DNA from: Heliocidaris tuberculata | Lineage: Eukaryota > Echinodermata > Echinoidea > Camarodonta > Echinometridae | DNA length: 64,000 nucleotides | Reading direction: 5' to 3' | Assembly (NCBI GenBank): GCA_025618425.1 | Contig: CM046844.1 | Span: forward strand, 19,254,324-19,318,323 | Part shown: piece after piece, positions 32,753 through 43,425 of the stretch | Layout of the letters: every line of letters starts with the position of its first letter | How positions within the stretch are numbered: the stretch's first letter is position 1 | Notes under the pieces: generated by a model | What the model was told of the DNA's origin: nothing | Databases searched by the model: none | Seen by the model: the letters and a program-made list of their open reading frames with translations, nothing else | Translations under genes and position numbers: made by a program

Positions 32753-33971
32753 ATTCTGATAATCTACGTCAATATCGATTACTAAAAATGGCTTACAAGC
32801 AACTTTGAATATGATATTCAAAATCAAAAATTACAATGTCATATCAAGACCCCTACTTTGTACCACGGGCAGCAATCAAGACAGCAAATAACATAATGTA
32901 CCAGCATAATCATCATCTGTGAGATCAAAATACGCCTAATATACCCTTATCATTGGTGTTTGTATCATTCCATTTGGATGGCGTGTTCATGCAAACAGAC
33001 GGGATGGACATGTATTCTCTAAAAGGCTTGCCACATTAGTTCAGATAACTTATCGCCAGACGGGAGGCACATTTTTCCATTGACTGAATGAATGTGAACA
33101 CCGATTTTGAACTCTGCCCCTTTATACCCAATGACCTTGCAAGACTGAAATTTGTTATTCACAGAATTCCTCTTTTGAACCCAAGAGTTGAACATCTTCT
33201 CCAAAGAAAAACAAGGAATTTTCTACAATTAGAGCAATACGATGGACAGCACCATAGAAGAAGCAGACTAGGGTACGCTAGATGTGGGAGCTTTGGTTGG
33301 CAGCATATGGCAAGAGGTAATCAATAAATACCCTTGTTTTAACACGGATGTCGTCAGAAACGAAAAACAAATTGCTTGTATCATTTCATAAGCTGTTCCT
33401 AACCGCTATACTGATCGTCTACCCTTCTTATGTAATAAAAGGAGCCTGCTCCTCATGACGCTTCACTAGACTTTTGGAATGTGTTCAATTCCATAGCGGT
33501 AAGTTTCGTTGACATATTTTTTGTTCATTCATTTTCTAACTTTCTCATTATTTATGCTATTCCTTGACGAGTGCTTTGATTCGTGTCATAAAAAGTGCAA
33601 AAATTGCGTGTAATAAAAACGCAACCTTTAATAATCGATTAGTGGTCTGCCGCCATTTTGTACACTTTTGAATGCGGTGTAGAATTTAATCTCGTTTTAT
33701 CATCAGGCCATTGTCTTCAAATGGCCTATTCAATGATTGGAGGATTTCCCTATTAGCTAGCTAGTATCAAGATTATGAAAGAGAATTGTAGAGTTAATTT
33801 GACAACCTTTTTGTCAATGACTTAGATGGTCTAAGTAACTTTACGGGGTCAAATCTTATAGGTAAAATGGGGTGACTATTTCGGGACAGGCTCCTGGGCT
33901 ACAGTGGAAGTTATAAACTGATTCAGCGGACTCGGACTCGGACTCGGACTCGGACTCGGACTCGGACTCTG
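32753..33971. repeat. 1.2-kb tandem unit, copy 2
   Basis: It is almost identical to copy 1. It is 6 bp longer, fully explained by seven rather than six GGACTC hexamers (33928-33969). The few substitutions include agcgttg to agagttg near 33185. Confidence 0.9.
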
Positions 33972-34396
33972 ATTCTGATAATCTACGTCAATATCGATTA
34001 CTAAAAATGGCTTACAAGCAACTTTGAATATGATATTCAAAATCAAAAATTACAATGTCATATCAAGACCCCTACTTTGTACCACGGGCAGCAATCAAGA
34101 CAGCAAATAACATAATGTACCAGCATAATCATCATCTGTGAGATCAAAATACGCCTAATATACCCTTATCATTGGTGTTTGTATCATTCCATTTGGATGG
34201 CGTGTTCATGCAAACAGACGGGATGGACATGTATTCTCTAAAAGGCTTGCCACATTAGTTCAGATAACTTATCGCCAGACGGGAGGCACATTTTTCCATT
34301 GACTGAATGAATGTGAACACCGATTTTGAACTCTGCCCCTTTATACCCAATGACCTTGCAAGACTGAAATTTGTTATTCACAGAATTCCTCTTTTG
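33972..34396. repeat. 1.2-kb tandem unit, copy 3, left part
   Basis: This matches the first 425 bases of the other copies up to CAGAATTCCTCTTTTG, where the LINE insertion begins. The unit resumes at about 38813. Confidence 0.9.
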
Positions 34397-34554
34397 GTAT
34401 TTTGGTATTTTTTTTATTATTAAGAAACTTCATTGACATTGACATCAATATTTTGTTTTACAATACAAAGAGCATTAGTATAAAGAAAAGTAACAATCAT
34501 GGAGAAATGATATGGAAACAAAGAGAGCAAATGTAGCAAATCATAATAAGATTT

Positions 34555-34800
34555 CTGAGGTTTAACATGTGACAAATTATATAACATTATCAAATTAATA
34601 TCATATTGATATAAGTAAAGAAATTGAAAATCATAATGTCGCTACTTATATTCAATGTGACAATTTATATAACACTACATCAAACTGGATATCATATTTG
34701 ATATAAACAATGCAATCGAAAATCATAATAGGACTAACATGAGACAAATCATATAACATAATATATCAAATTGGAATATTATACTGATATAAACAATGAT
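34555..34800 (-). repeat. Three ~85-bp degenerate repeats in the LINE 3' UTR
   Basis: Segments of the form 'gacaaatYatataacat...atcaaattRgatatcata...gatataaacaatg' begin near 34569, 34658 and 34741. Their conservation within the UTR may matter for template recognition; that role is inferred. Confidence 0.65.
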
Positions 34801-34826
34801 TGGGTCAAAACAATATATTCAGGGAT

Positions 34827-37800
34827 TCAAAATTCACCACGGGTATTTATGATGGATTTGAAATATCTTACAGAGCTATTAATTGCATTTTCATTGTCCA
34901 ATTTCATGATTTTTACAAATTTCTCTTCCTTATTAAAACCTTTGAATGCTTCATCTATTTCAGCCATTTCTTTAAAAAATGTATTTCTTTCAGTACTAAA
35001 TCTCGTACACTCCATTATAATGTGAAGTTCATCTCCAACTTTTCCCATATTACATTCATTACAAATTCGGAGATGAGAGGGGATTTTTTCTGGACGCCTA
35101 TGTCTTCCGGTTTCTATTGGTAGATTGTGTGAGCTGATTCTAAGTCGACATATATTTTTGCGTAGTTTGTAATTTTTAACATGAGACAAGTATTTTTCAG
35201 GGTTCATATCCTGCTTGAATAATCTATATGTTCTAAGTTTATTTTTTTCATTACCATGTATACAATCACTACATAAATCCATTTTAAACTGACAATCATA
35301 TAAATTCATCATTTTCATTTCTATTTCTTCTCCCACAATTTTGTCACTATCTGTAATATCTTCTAATTCTAAACATTTATTATTGTCATCTACATATGAT
35401 TTACATTCCCTGAGCAGCTGGTACACGTTCCCTAGCCAACATACCGATTTTTTCGTTACCATTTTTTTGTTTTCTTGAAAAGAGTGATATAGTAATGAAT
35501 CGTTATCTATACTTCTCATTCGTGAATAGTATTTTGCTAGATTTCTGCAGATATGTGTGATCAGAGGGTATGCTCCTACTTCGGCTAACACTGCCAGTTG
35601 ACTGCTTTTCTTATTGACGCCTAATATATTTCTTAGCCATTGCAAATGAACATTTTCTATGTTATTCTTAAAATATATTTTAGAGTTCCCCTTTGTAGTT
35701 TTCCCTAGCTTTTCAAAATCAACAACAAAAGCTCCCCACACCTCTGATCCATATAAGAGAATAGGTTTTACTAAAGAATCAAATAGACGATTAGCTATTT
35801 TGATATTTGGAAGGCAATATCCAAATGCTTTGAATAATTTGAATATAACCCTTTTTGATTTATCCGCTAGATTCACCAATGTGTCACTGAAAGTACCGCA
35901 ATTATTAAAGATAAGTCCTAAATATGCTACCTGCTTAACAACTTCTATATTTTCATTATTTATCATAAAATGCTGGTGTTTTAACATATGTCCACCTTTG
36001 GTGCAGATCAATATCTTTGTCTTTTTTATGTTTACTTCTAATAACCATCTACTACAGTATCCATTAAGTCTATTTAATAAGGTTTGCATGCCATTTTTTG
36101 TCTTTGATATTAATACTATGTCGTCTGCATATAATAAACAGTTTATTAGTTTTCCATTGAGTTCTACGGGCTCCGTGTCAATTATCCCAAGTTCACTTGA
36201 TAAATCATTCAAATATATGCTAAATAAGGTAGGGCTTACAGTGCATCCTTGTTTGACACCACAGTTTGTTTTGAAACACTGGGTAATTCCCTCATTCAGT
36301 TTAACGCTTAGTTTTGAATTATTATACATACTATTCATTATCTCGAAAAAATGCCCCCCGATCCCATACGTTAACATTTTATAAAACAATCCCTTCCTCC
36401 ACACACTGTCGAAAGCTTTTCGTAGATCAATAAAACAAAGATATATATTACTTTTTTCATTGGGGTCATTGGTTCTTACGTATTTATCAATTATTGTTTT
36501 TAAAGTGAATAAATGATCAGAGGTTCTCTGACCTTCCCTGAAACCAATTTGGTTTTTAACATACATATCATTTTCCATTAGATAATCGACCAAACGTCTG
36601 TTCAAGATACTGCAAAATAGCTTCCCAACAGCACTCGAGAGACATATTCCCCTATAGTTTCCTGGATCGGTTTTACAACCGCCTTTGAATAATGGAATAA
36701 TAAAGCTTTCTGACCATTTGCTTGGAAACTTTCCGCTTATCAAAACCAAATTAAATATTCTTGCTAGAGCTGGGGAAAAATGGTACTTCCCTGCTTTTAA
36801 CATTTCATTCAGGATTGAATCACATCCGGGCGCCTTATTTGTTTTTAGTTTTTTAATACATGAGAAAACCTCGGTTGACGAAATTGAAAAGTCAAGTTTG
36901 CTAAAAGTATTTTTAAGTTTCTTATCATTCGCATGCCCCTCGATTATACGATGGTTATCATCTAATTTATATTCTTTATTCATCAAATTGCGAAAGTAGT
37001 TATACCATTCTATTGGCGGAATCTTTTCAGAAATGTGATGTTTTTCTGAGTGTATCCCATTAAATTCATCTATGATGTTCCACCACTCTTTCGTGTTTGT
37101 GCTTTGCAATTTTTCCAGTCTCTTTAACAAATTTTCTCGCATCCCTTTAATATTTGCCTTGAGTTTTTTCTTAAATATCTTCTTACATGCGTAATATGTA
37201 TTTCTTAATTGTTTATCGAGTGGTTGCCTACAAACCTCTCGACACAACTTCTTAACTCTTCTTCTTAAAGCTTCTGTTTCTCTGTCACAATGTACTCTAT
37301 TTCGCTTCTTTCCATTATCACACTTCTTTTTGCGTGGTTTCTTAGGTATTCTGGCTGAAGCAGCCATGTGTAGAATACAGTCCGTAAGCTCGTTCACGGC
37401 AATTTCGATCCCATTCTCATCAAGGACATAATCCTTTTCTGTCAATGCACTAATCTTGTCTTTGTTTTCCGGATAGTTAAGAATCATTTCAAATTGTTCT
37501 CTACTAAACTGCCCTTGCCATCTAAATTGGTCTGGCGGTGGTTTTAATTCTATCCTTTCATTTTCATTATAATCATTGTGGTAGTCTCGGTAGTGAGTTG
37601 TCCTAATCTTCACTTCTATTGGACAGTGGTCTGAATATATCGTTAAAGGTAGAACATGGAAAAAGGTAATTTCGTCGTATAATTCACTGTCTATTATCGT
37701 ATAGTCTATAACACTCGGTGTTGAACCATTTGCTCCGTAACACGTAAAGTTTCCCGTGGTGTCCCCTAATTTGCGACCATTTAAGATCCGGAGGTCGCAC

Positions 37801-38486
37801 ATTTTACATAATTCTAAAATATCTTTTCCTCTGTTATTTGGGGGCCTCACATCTTGGTTTCTCCTGTTCATTAAAATACAATCTTTTTCGGTTACATCTT
37901 GCGGAATAAATGTCTCAAAATTTTCATTACATGTTACATTATTCTGATCAGATAAAGAATTTGTGTATCCGTTAAAATCACCCATTAACATACATTTACC
38001 GTGATTCTTTTTTACAGCAATATCATGCTTGATCTGTTCTATAATATCGACTTCCGATGAATAAGTCGAGTTTTCCGGGTTAATGTAAAGAAAACAAATG
38101 AAAATATCCTTTTCAAGGTTAAATGCATCTTTTTCAACTTTCACCCATGCATATTCACTAGTTGTAGTTGGTAAAAATTTCACACTCGTTTTAATTTCAT
38201 TCCTCACATAGATCGCAAGACCACCAGAATCGTGCGTTGCTTTTTTATGTCGTTTTCTATAAATTGTCTTCACCGTAAACCCACTGACTTGCATATCCTT
38301 TTCTCCTGGACCACTTTTTGTCTCTGAAATACAAATAATGTCATGGTTATCAAGCAAGTTCTTGAAATCTTCAACCTCAATTTTGGAAATGGGTCTAACT
38401 CCATCAAGTCTACTTTTAACACCATTTATATTCCAGTAACACACATCTATACTCTTCTTCAAAAACCTTTTTTTGTTGAACACCAT
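34827..38486 (-). CDS. LINE endonuclease/reverse transcriptase ORF (1219 aa, intact)
   Basis: The N terminus is an apurinic-type endonuclease: YWNINGVKSR (about 17-26), ICISET with E55, LMGDFNGYTN with D170 and N172, VIDYTIID (D261) and YSDHCPI with D286/H287. A basic linker (about 380-450) leads to the reverse transcriptase: NKAPGCDSI, IGFREGQRTSDHLF, FIDLRKAFD (D687), GVKQGCTVSP and LLYADDIVLI with the YADD catalytic pair at 786-789. Near the C terminus, CNECNMGKVGDELHIIMEC forms a C-C-H-C zinc knuckle (1142-1160). The protein would nick DNA and copy its own RNA by target-primed reverse transcription. All catalytic residues I can see are present and there is no stop or frameshift. Clade assignment is not attempted. 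Confidence 0.95.
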   Translation of the reverse strand: MVFNKKRFLKKSIDVCYWNINGVKSRLDGVRPISKIEVEDFKNLLDNHDIICISETKSGPGEKDMQVSGFTVKTIYRKRHKKATHDSGGLAIYVRNEIKTSVKFLPTTTSEYAWVKVEKDAFNLEKDIFICFLYINPENSTYSSEVDIIEQIKHDIAVKKNHGKCMLMGDFNGYTNSLSDQNNVTCNENFETFIPQDVTEKDCILMNRRNQDVRPPNNRGKDILELCKMCDLRILNGRKLGDTTGNFTCYGANGSTPSVIDYTIIDSELYDEITFFHVLPLTIYSDHCPIEVKIRTTHYRDYHNDYNENERIELKPPPDQFRWQGQFSREQFEMILNYPENKDKISALTEKDYVLDENGIEIAVNELTDCILHMAASARIPKKPRKKKCDNGKKRNRVHCDRETEALRRRVKKLCREVCRQPLDKQLRNTYYACKKIFKKKLKANIKGMRENLLKRLEKLQSTNTKEWWNIIDEFNGIHSEKHHISEKIPPIEWYNYFRNLMNKEYKLDDNHRIIEGHANDKKLKNTFSKLDFSISSTEVFSCIKKLKTNKAPGCDSILNEMLKAGKYHFSPALARIFNLVLISGKFPSKWSESFIIPLFKGGCKTDPGNYRGICLSSAVGKLFCSILNRRLVDYLMENDMYVKNQIGFREGQRTSDHLFTLKTIIDKYVRTNDPNEKSNIYLCFIDLRKAFDSVWRKGLFYKMLTYGIGGHFFEIMNSMYNNSKLSVKLNEGITQCFKTNCGVKQGCTVSPTLFSIYLNDLSSELGIIDTEPVELNGKLINCLLYADDIVLISKTKNGMQTLLNRLNGYCSRWLLEVNIKKTKILICTKGGHMLKHQHFMINNENIEVVKQVAYLGLIFNNCGTFSDTLVNLADKSKRVIFKLFKAFGYCLPNIKIANRLFDSLVKPILLYGSEVWGAFVVDFEKLGKTTKGNSKIYFKNNIENVHLQWLRNILGVNKKSSQLAVLAEVGAYPLITHICRNLAKYYSRMRSIDNDSLLYHSFQENKKMVTKKSVCWLGNVYQLLRECKSYVDDNNKCLELEDITDSDKIVGEEIEMKMMNLYDCQFKMDLCSDCIHGNEKNKLRTYRLFKQDMNPEKYLSHVKNYKLRKNICRLRISSHNLPIETGRHRRPEKIPSHLRICNECNMGKVGDELHIIMECTRFSTERNTFFKEMAEIDEAFKGFNKEEKFVKIMKLDNENAINSSVRYFKSIINTRGEF

Positions 38487-38812
38487 TTTGACATTAAAGT
38501 TTCACAAATCTCCCTGTTGATTAAAATTTCTGATATTTTATATATCATATCAACTATATCAGATATCTTTCTAAAGCGATACTTTATGCCAATTTGCAAT
38601 ATCAATAATAGGTCAATATAGTTTTTCCTCTTTCCGTTCAAACATAATTTCCTCATGGTATATAAAAATATTCCAGTTATATCAAAAGTCTTTCATAGGC
38701 AATGTATGATGATATATAACAATAGATCAATTATATCAAGTTTCTTACGTAAACAATATATGACAAAATATAGTAATATAATAATTGTATGAGCTCTCTT
38801 TCGCGTTGAACA

Positions 38813-39549
38813 TCTTCTCCAAAGAAAAACAAGGAATTTTCTACAATTAGAGCAATACGATGGACAGCACCATAGAAGAAGCAGACTATAGGGTACGCTA
38901 GATGTGGGAGCTTTGGTTGGTAGCATAATGGCAAGAGGTAATCAATAAATACCCTTGTTTTAACACGGATGTCGTCAGAAACGAAAAACAAATTGCTTGT
39001 ATCATTTCATAAGCTGTTCCTAACCGCTATACTGATCGTCTACCCTTCTTATGTAATAAAAGGAGCCTGCTCCTCATGACGCTTCACTAGACTTTTGGAA
39101 TGTGTTCAATTCCATAGCGGTAAGTTTCGTTGACATATTTTTTGTTCATTCATTTTCTAACTTTCTCATTATTTATGCTATTCCTTGACGAGTGCTTTGA
39201 TTCGTGTCATAAAAAGTGCAAAAATTGCGTGTAATAAAAACGCAACCTTTAATAATCGATTAGTGGTCTGCCGCCATTTTGTACACTTTTGAATGCGGTG
39301 TAGAATTTAATCTCGTTTTATCATCAGGCCATTGTCTTCAAATGGCCTATTCAATGATTGGAGGATTTCCCTATTAGCTAGCTAGTATCAAGATTATGAA
39401 AGAGAATTGTAGAGTTAATTTGACAACCTTTTTGTCAATGACTTAGATGGTCTAAGTAACTTTACGGGGTCAAATCTTATAGGTAAAATGGGGTGACTAT
39501 TTCGGGACAGGCTCCTGGGCTACAGTGGAAGTTATAAACTGATTCAGCG
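38813..39549. repeat. 1.2-kb tandem unit, copy 3, right part
   Basis: The unit resumes with GCGTTGAACATCTTCTCC and runs to GATTCAGCGGAC. There, instead of a hexamer array, it continues into SINE-like sequence. Small indels (gactatagg, agcataatgg) separate it from copies 1 and 2. Confidence 0.9.
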
Positions 39550-39690
39550 GACCCAGGTTCGAGACTGAGTCATGTCTTTTAAAGGTCTTGTAAAGGTCGG
39601 TCCCCAGACGTAAATAATCATATCTGATTGATACACGTTTGTAAAAACCCAAATACACACATACACACACACACTGGTCGTGTCAGGAGC
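39500..39690 (+). mobile_element. tRNA-like SINE segment ending in CA repeat
   Basis: GGAAGTTATAAACTGATTCA, then CCCAGGTTCGAGACTGAGTC and a (CA)n tail closely match the SINE at 53.14-53.32 kb. The B-box-like GGTTCGAGACT is present. The hexamer arrays of copies 1 and 2 occupy exactly the junction where this copy carries the B box. Confidence 0.6.
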
Positions 39691-39806
39691 AGCCATAGTA
39701 CATGGCATATGGTAGCCTTACAGTGCAGACACTCTTTTACGACTGACCAGGGTTTGTGCCTGCAAACTAATACTATACTGCTAGTTACAAGCTGGTTACA
39801 AGTATT

Positions 39807-41013
39807 AAAGGAGAATTAACCTCAAAATATAAATGTGCTTATATTCAAAGATGTAATCTATTCCTTCTTGTTGTCCTACGTAGTTTTGCATTAAAATACG
39901 GGATGGGTATAAATCAAGATTTTTTTCAACAAAATTTATCGTCTGCTAGCGATACCTAGGGGCTGCCATATTTTTTAATGTGAACATAAAGATATTTTTA
40001 ATCCGAATGCAAACTTGTCTCGCTTCCTGATATAAAATCCCATTTGAGATTTAAAACATTTAACAGATTTATACATATATTCTAAAAACGAAAATGTGTT
40101 TTATATTTCTTTGATAATTACTATTTTGCTAAATAGAAATCTATTTTCTTGATACTATGATGTACGCGACGGAGCAAATTCAAATTTATGGATGATTACT
40201 TTCCCAAGCGTCAATAGTGAAACTCTATGCATTCACCTGCTTTGAGATAATGGACTTCAATAGTCAGAATGCGCCTTGTATAAATTATGTTCTGCTCTGC
40301 CAGGCAAGCCCAAGAAATAAGCCAGTTCGTAGATACAATCTGAGCATGAGCAGATAAAGGTCATTTGTACCCAAATTGTAAAACCCACTGAGACGGGTAC
40401 TGGATACATGCTCATGATAGTCCTGTAATCATTATTTATGTATTTATCAGAGGGATATTCTTTGATACACAGCTGGAAGTATTCTTCTACAGTGGGCTGA
40501 CAAAAGGTATTCATGACTCACCTTCACCCTTTTCGGCAGTGACTATTCTAAAAGGCACAAAGTAGGATTTCTCTATGTGCAAAAGATAGGTGGATTTTGG
40601 GGGGTCATTTGTACCCAAGCTAACTCCGAACTGGTCTATTGATTTTTATTTAGCAAAACCAGAGAATTTAAAAAGAAATCTATAAATTTCAAATTTTAGA
40701 ATTTATGCATACACCTGTTTATATTTCCATCATAAATGGGGATTTTTTTTTTTGTAATGAGGAGAAGCAATTAGCTCTAGGAAAAATATCTTCCTGACCG
40801 GAACGGTTTCTATAAATGGTTCATGTACAACTCCATATCATCAAGAAAATGGCACCCCCCATGTAAAGTGTTAGCAGATGATACCGTGTGCTAGAATGCC
40901 TTGATTTAAACCCTTTTCTGATATTTTATTTCTATAGTGATACAGGCCCATGATTAAGAATATATTACACCTTTTAACAAAGTAAATTTATATTCTGGGG
41001 TTAATTCTCCTTT
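39807..41013. mobile_element. 1.2-kb element with ~35-bp TIRs (AAAGGAGAATTAACC)
   Basis: AAAGGAGAATTAACCTCA at 39807 pairs with GGGGTTAATTCTCCTTT ending at 41013, and the match continues through AATATAAAT. The interior is AT-rich with no transposase. The flanks show no clear duplication. Confidence 0.7.
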
Positions 41014-41026
41014 TGCTTGCGCACAG

Positions 41027-41316
41027 ATGCAATATGCATGCACAAGCGGCGCGCGGATTTTCACGTGAACTTGAAACTGGAAACACGTTAATAATGACGA
41101 CATTATAAACGTTTATGTGCGTTTATTGTGCGTTTATGCTTTATCACCAGAAACCGTCTTTTTGGAGGAACGCCGATTCAAAATACACCTTTTTGTGAGT
41201 TTACGATAGGCGTTTTAAATCTGCAATTATTATACTAAAATAAGTAAGGACGCAACCGTGTTTTAAACTAAAGCAACTCATTCTGGCCTGAAAAACGTGA
41301 GCATAAACGCACTCTA
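41027..41316. mobile_element. Partial GTGCGTTTATGC-family MITE (right half)
   Basis: The end CATTCTGGCCTGAAAAACGT then GAGCATAAACGCAC matches right termini at 47.6 and 48.1 kb. The interior shares CGCCGATTCAAAA and ACGTTAATAATGACGACATT-like words with them. The sequence immediately after it (taagtaactttaaggggtca) resembles part of the 1.2-kb unit, so this copy may have inserted into another copy of that repeat. Confidence 0.6.
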
Positions 41317-42899
41317 AGTAACTTTAAGGGGTCAAATCTTTTGGGTAACGCTATATATATGGTCACAACCCCCCCCCCCCCCCCCCCCAACGAAAAAACA
41401 AATTAGCCTGCTCGGCGGCCGGGCGGTGAGTTTTTAGCCAATTTCGCCCAGGAACCTAAGGGTATCGCTCGGTCGCCGCTGAAGTTTTAGTGCTGAGTTA
41501 AAATTCTGGCGGCGCCTGCCCACTTTTCTCTTGGTGCCTGCATGGGCGGTCGCCGCCCGGGCACCGACCTAATTGAGCGGTCGCCGTCGAGCGATTCATA
41601 TTTCAACTGAACTAGTCTCACGAATATGACCTCTATAACATATACAAAGTCCTAAGGAATCCGAGTGGTGGTAAATATTGAAAAATACCGAAATTTGTGA
41701 TTATCATTTTCCATTTTTCGGCCATAATATGTAAGCACAAACAGAGCCAACTATAAACATATACATGCATTGTTCAATTCGGTTTCAGTTGAACGCACCC
41801 TGATGCATATTCTTGTGTTGTGTGCTTGTCCAACAAAGCAACATGTACCGTATTGTACTCAACTAGAACTGAGTTGACCGAACTATTGTTTTTATATTAG
41901 TGATCTTGAGCAACGGTTTACAAGGATGCCCTCTGAACAAAACAAATAATTACATTTCAAATAGTTGTCATGATTGATTAATGATTGAGCAGGGACGCCA
42001 CAAAAATTTAGAAGTTAGAAAACATTTATGTCCCACCTGTCAGTCAGAGGTATAGAAACTGAATTTAATTTTATTATGCGATGTCAATCATACAAAGAAC
42101 AAAGAGAAAAACTCTTTCTTATATATACCATAGTAGCTTCATTTTAAAGATATGAGCGAACTGAAAAGGTTTAGATATATAATGCAGAGTAGGAACTATG
42201 ACATAAGCAAGATCTGTGTCAACTCCATTAGTGATATGTACAGTGAATAAGAAATAATACGGGCTCAAAATATGTAAATTATCTGTAAAAGTAGGAAGAG
42301 TTTGGCAGGAGACCTACATGTATATAGTATTTTCCTGGTTATAACATTGTATACTTTCCTCTTCTTTTGTTACTGTTGTTTTGTTTTTGTTTTGCTTTGT
42401 TATTTTTCAATGATTGATATTCCGTTTTGATCATCAGTTCTGTAACCTATTTTGAATCTTCCCTTGTATTTGTATGTTGATGATAATCCAAAATTGTGGA
42501 TTTTAATTCAATTGAATGATTTGAGTTGATTTGTAACATAAGATGGAAACAATGACATTGCATATGAGCAGAGAAAAGAGAAGAGAGAGAAAGGGAGAGA
42601 GGGAGAGAAAAAGAGAAAGAATGGGGAGACAAGAGGGGAATATTTATTAACTTTAAGATGGAATATATCAGTTTATAATACGAGGCTCCGTGATGATATT
42701 ACAGAAAACTTCATTTTTAAAAATGTGCACTTTGTTATGAGTAAAACTATTTATCAAAGAGGTAGCAGCCATCGAGCTTAATTTACTTTACGTAACTTAA
42801 ATATGGAACCCTGTCTTGCAACCATGAATTATTCTTTGCGGACGGTGGATTAAATGAGATATGGCGTGTTTTGAGGGGCACACTTCGTTGCTAATAACT

Positions 42900-42958
<59 letters not shown>

Positions 42959-43105
42959 CTTCAAAATGACATTTTCCTGATGAACAAAAACAAAACAAAG
43001 AAGGAAATACTTCTTGAAGGGTTTTTTTGGGGGGAGTGGGCACTTGCTGTCGTACACCCTAAAACTTTACATTGTGAAAATCAACAATGAGAAGGGCGAA
43101 GGACT
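41317..43105. other. Gene-free interval with GC-rich patch and homopolymers
   Basis: The interval contains a C-run at about 41369-41388, a GC-rich patch at about 41405-41590 with repeated CGGTCGCCG words, a GA-rich tract at about 42574-42620 and a T-run of about 50 at 42903-42952. No exon is supported. Confidence 0.5.
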
Positions 43106-43425
43106 GACACTAAAAGGTGCGTTTATGCTTACTTTACGAGGGCAGAATGAGCGTTTTGAAACGCTCATCTAAAACGCAGTTCCATGGGGTACTGTTTATG
43201 CTTACTCTGCGAAGGCAGAATGAGCTTTTTGAAACGCTCATCTAAAACGCAGTTTCACGGGGTACTGTTTATGCTTTTTTTTCCTCCAGGCGAATTCGGG
43301 CTCTGCAGCTGATTTCGCAAACCTGCACTGCGCATGCTACCGTTGAGACTGGTTGACCCCGGGAGGGCAGGTCAAGTTGGGGCGTGCGCTTTTTCGAAAG
43401 TTCTGAGTTTTTGTATGTACTGCTT
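43106..43425. mobile_element. GTGCGTTTATGC-family MITE, left end in tandem duplicate
   Basis: The left-end block (TTTATGCTTACT..GCGAAGGCAGAATGAGC, TTTTGAAACGCTCATCTAAA, GGGGTACTG) occurs twice in a row at about 43115 and 43192. It then continues into the shared interior (CCAGGCGAATTC, GGAGGGCAGGTCAAGTTGGG). The right half is absent. Confidence 0.65.

Larger units (their letters stand above)
34397..38812 (-). mobile_element. 4.4-kb non-LTR retrotransposon (LINE)
   Basis: This minus-strand element splits the third 1.2-kb unit. It comprises a 5' UTR of about 325 bp (38487-38812), one long ORF, and a 3' UTR of about 430 bp that ends in two copies of an 8-bp repeat (reading ATACCAAA on the element strand). 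No ORF1 is present. Compared with intact units, 7-8 target bases (aacccaag) are missing and there is no target-site duplication. Near-perfect coding integrity suggests a recent insertion. Confidence 0.9.

Noticed and set aside
34659..36999. Plus-strand frames (104-241 codons) opposite the LINE ORF
   Set aside because: Shadows of the long minus-strand coding region.
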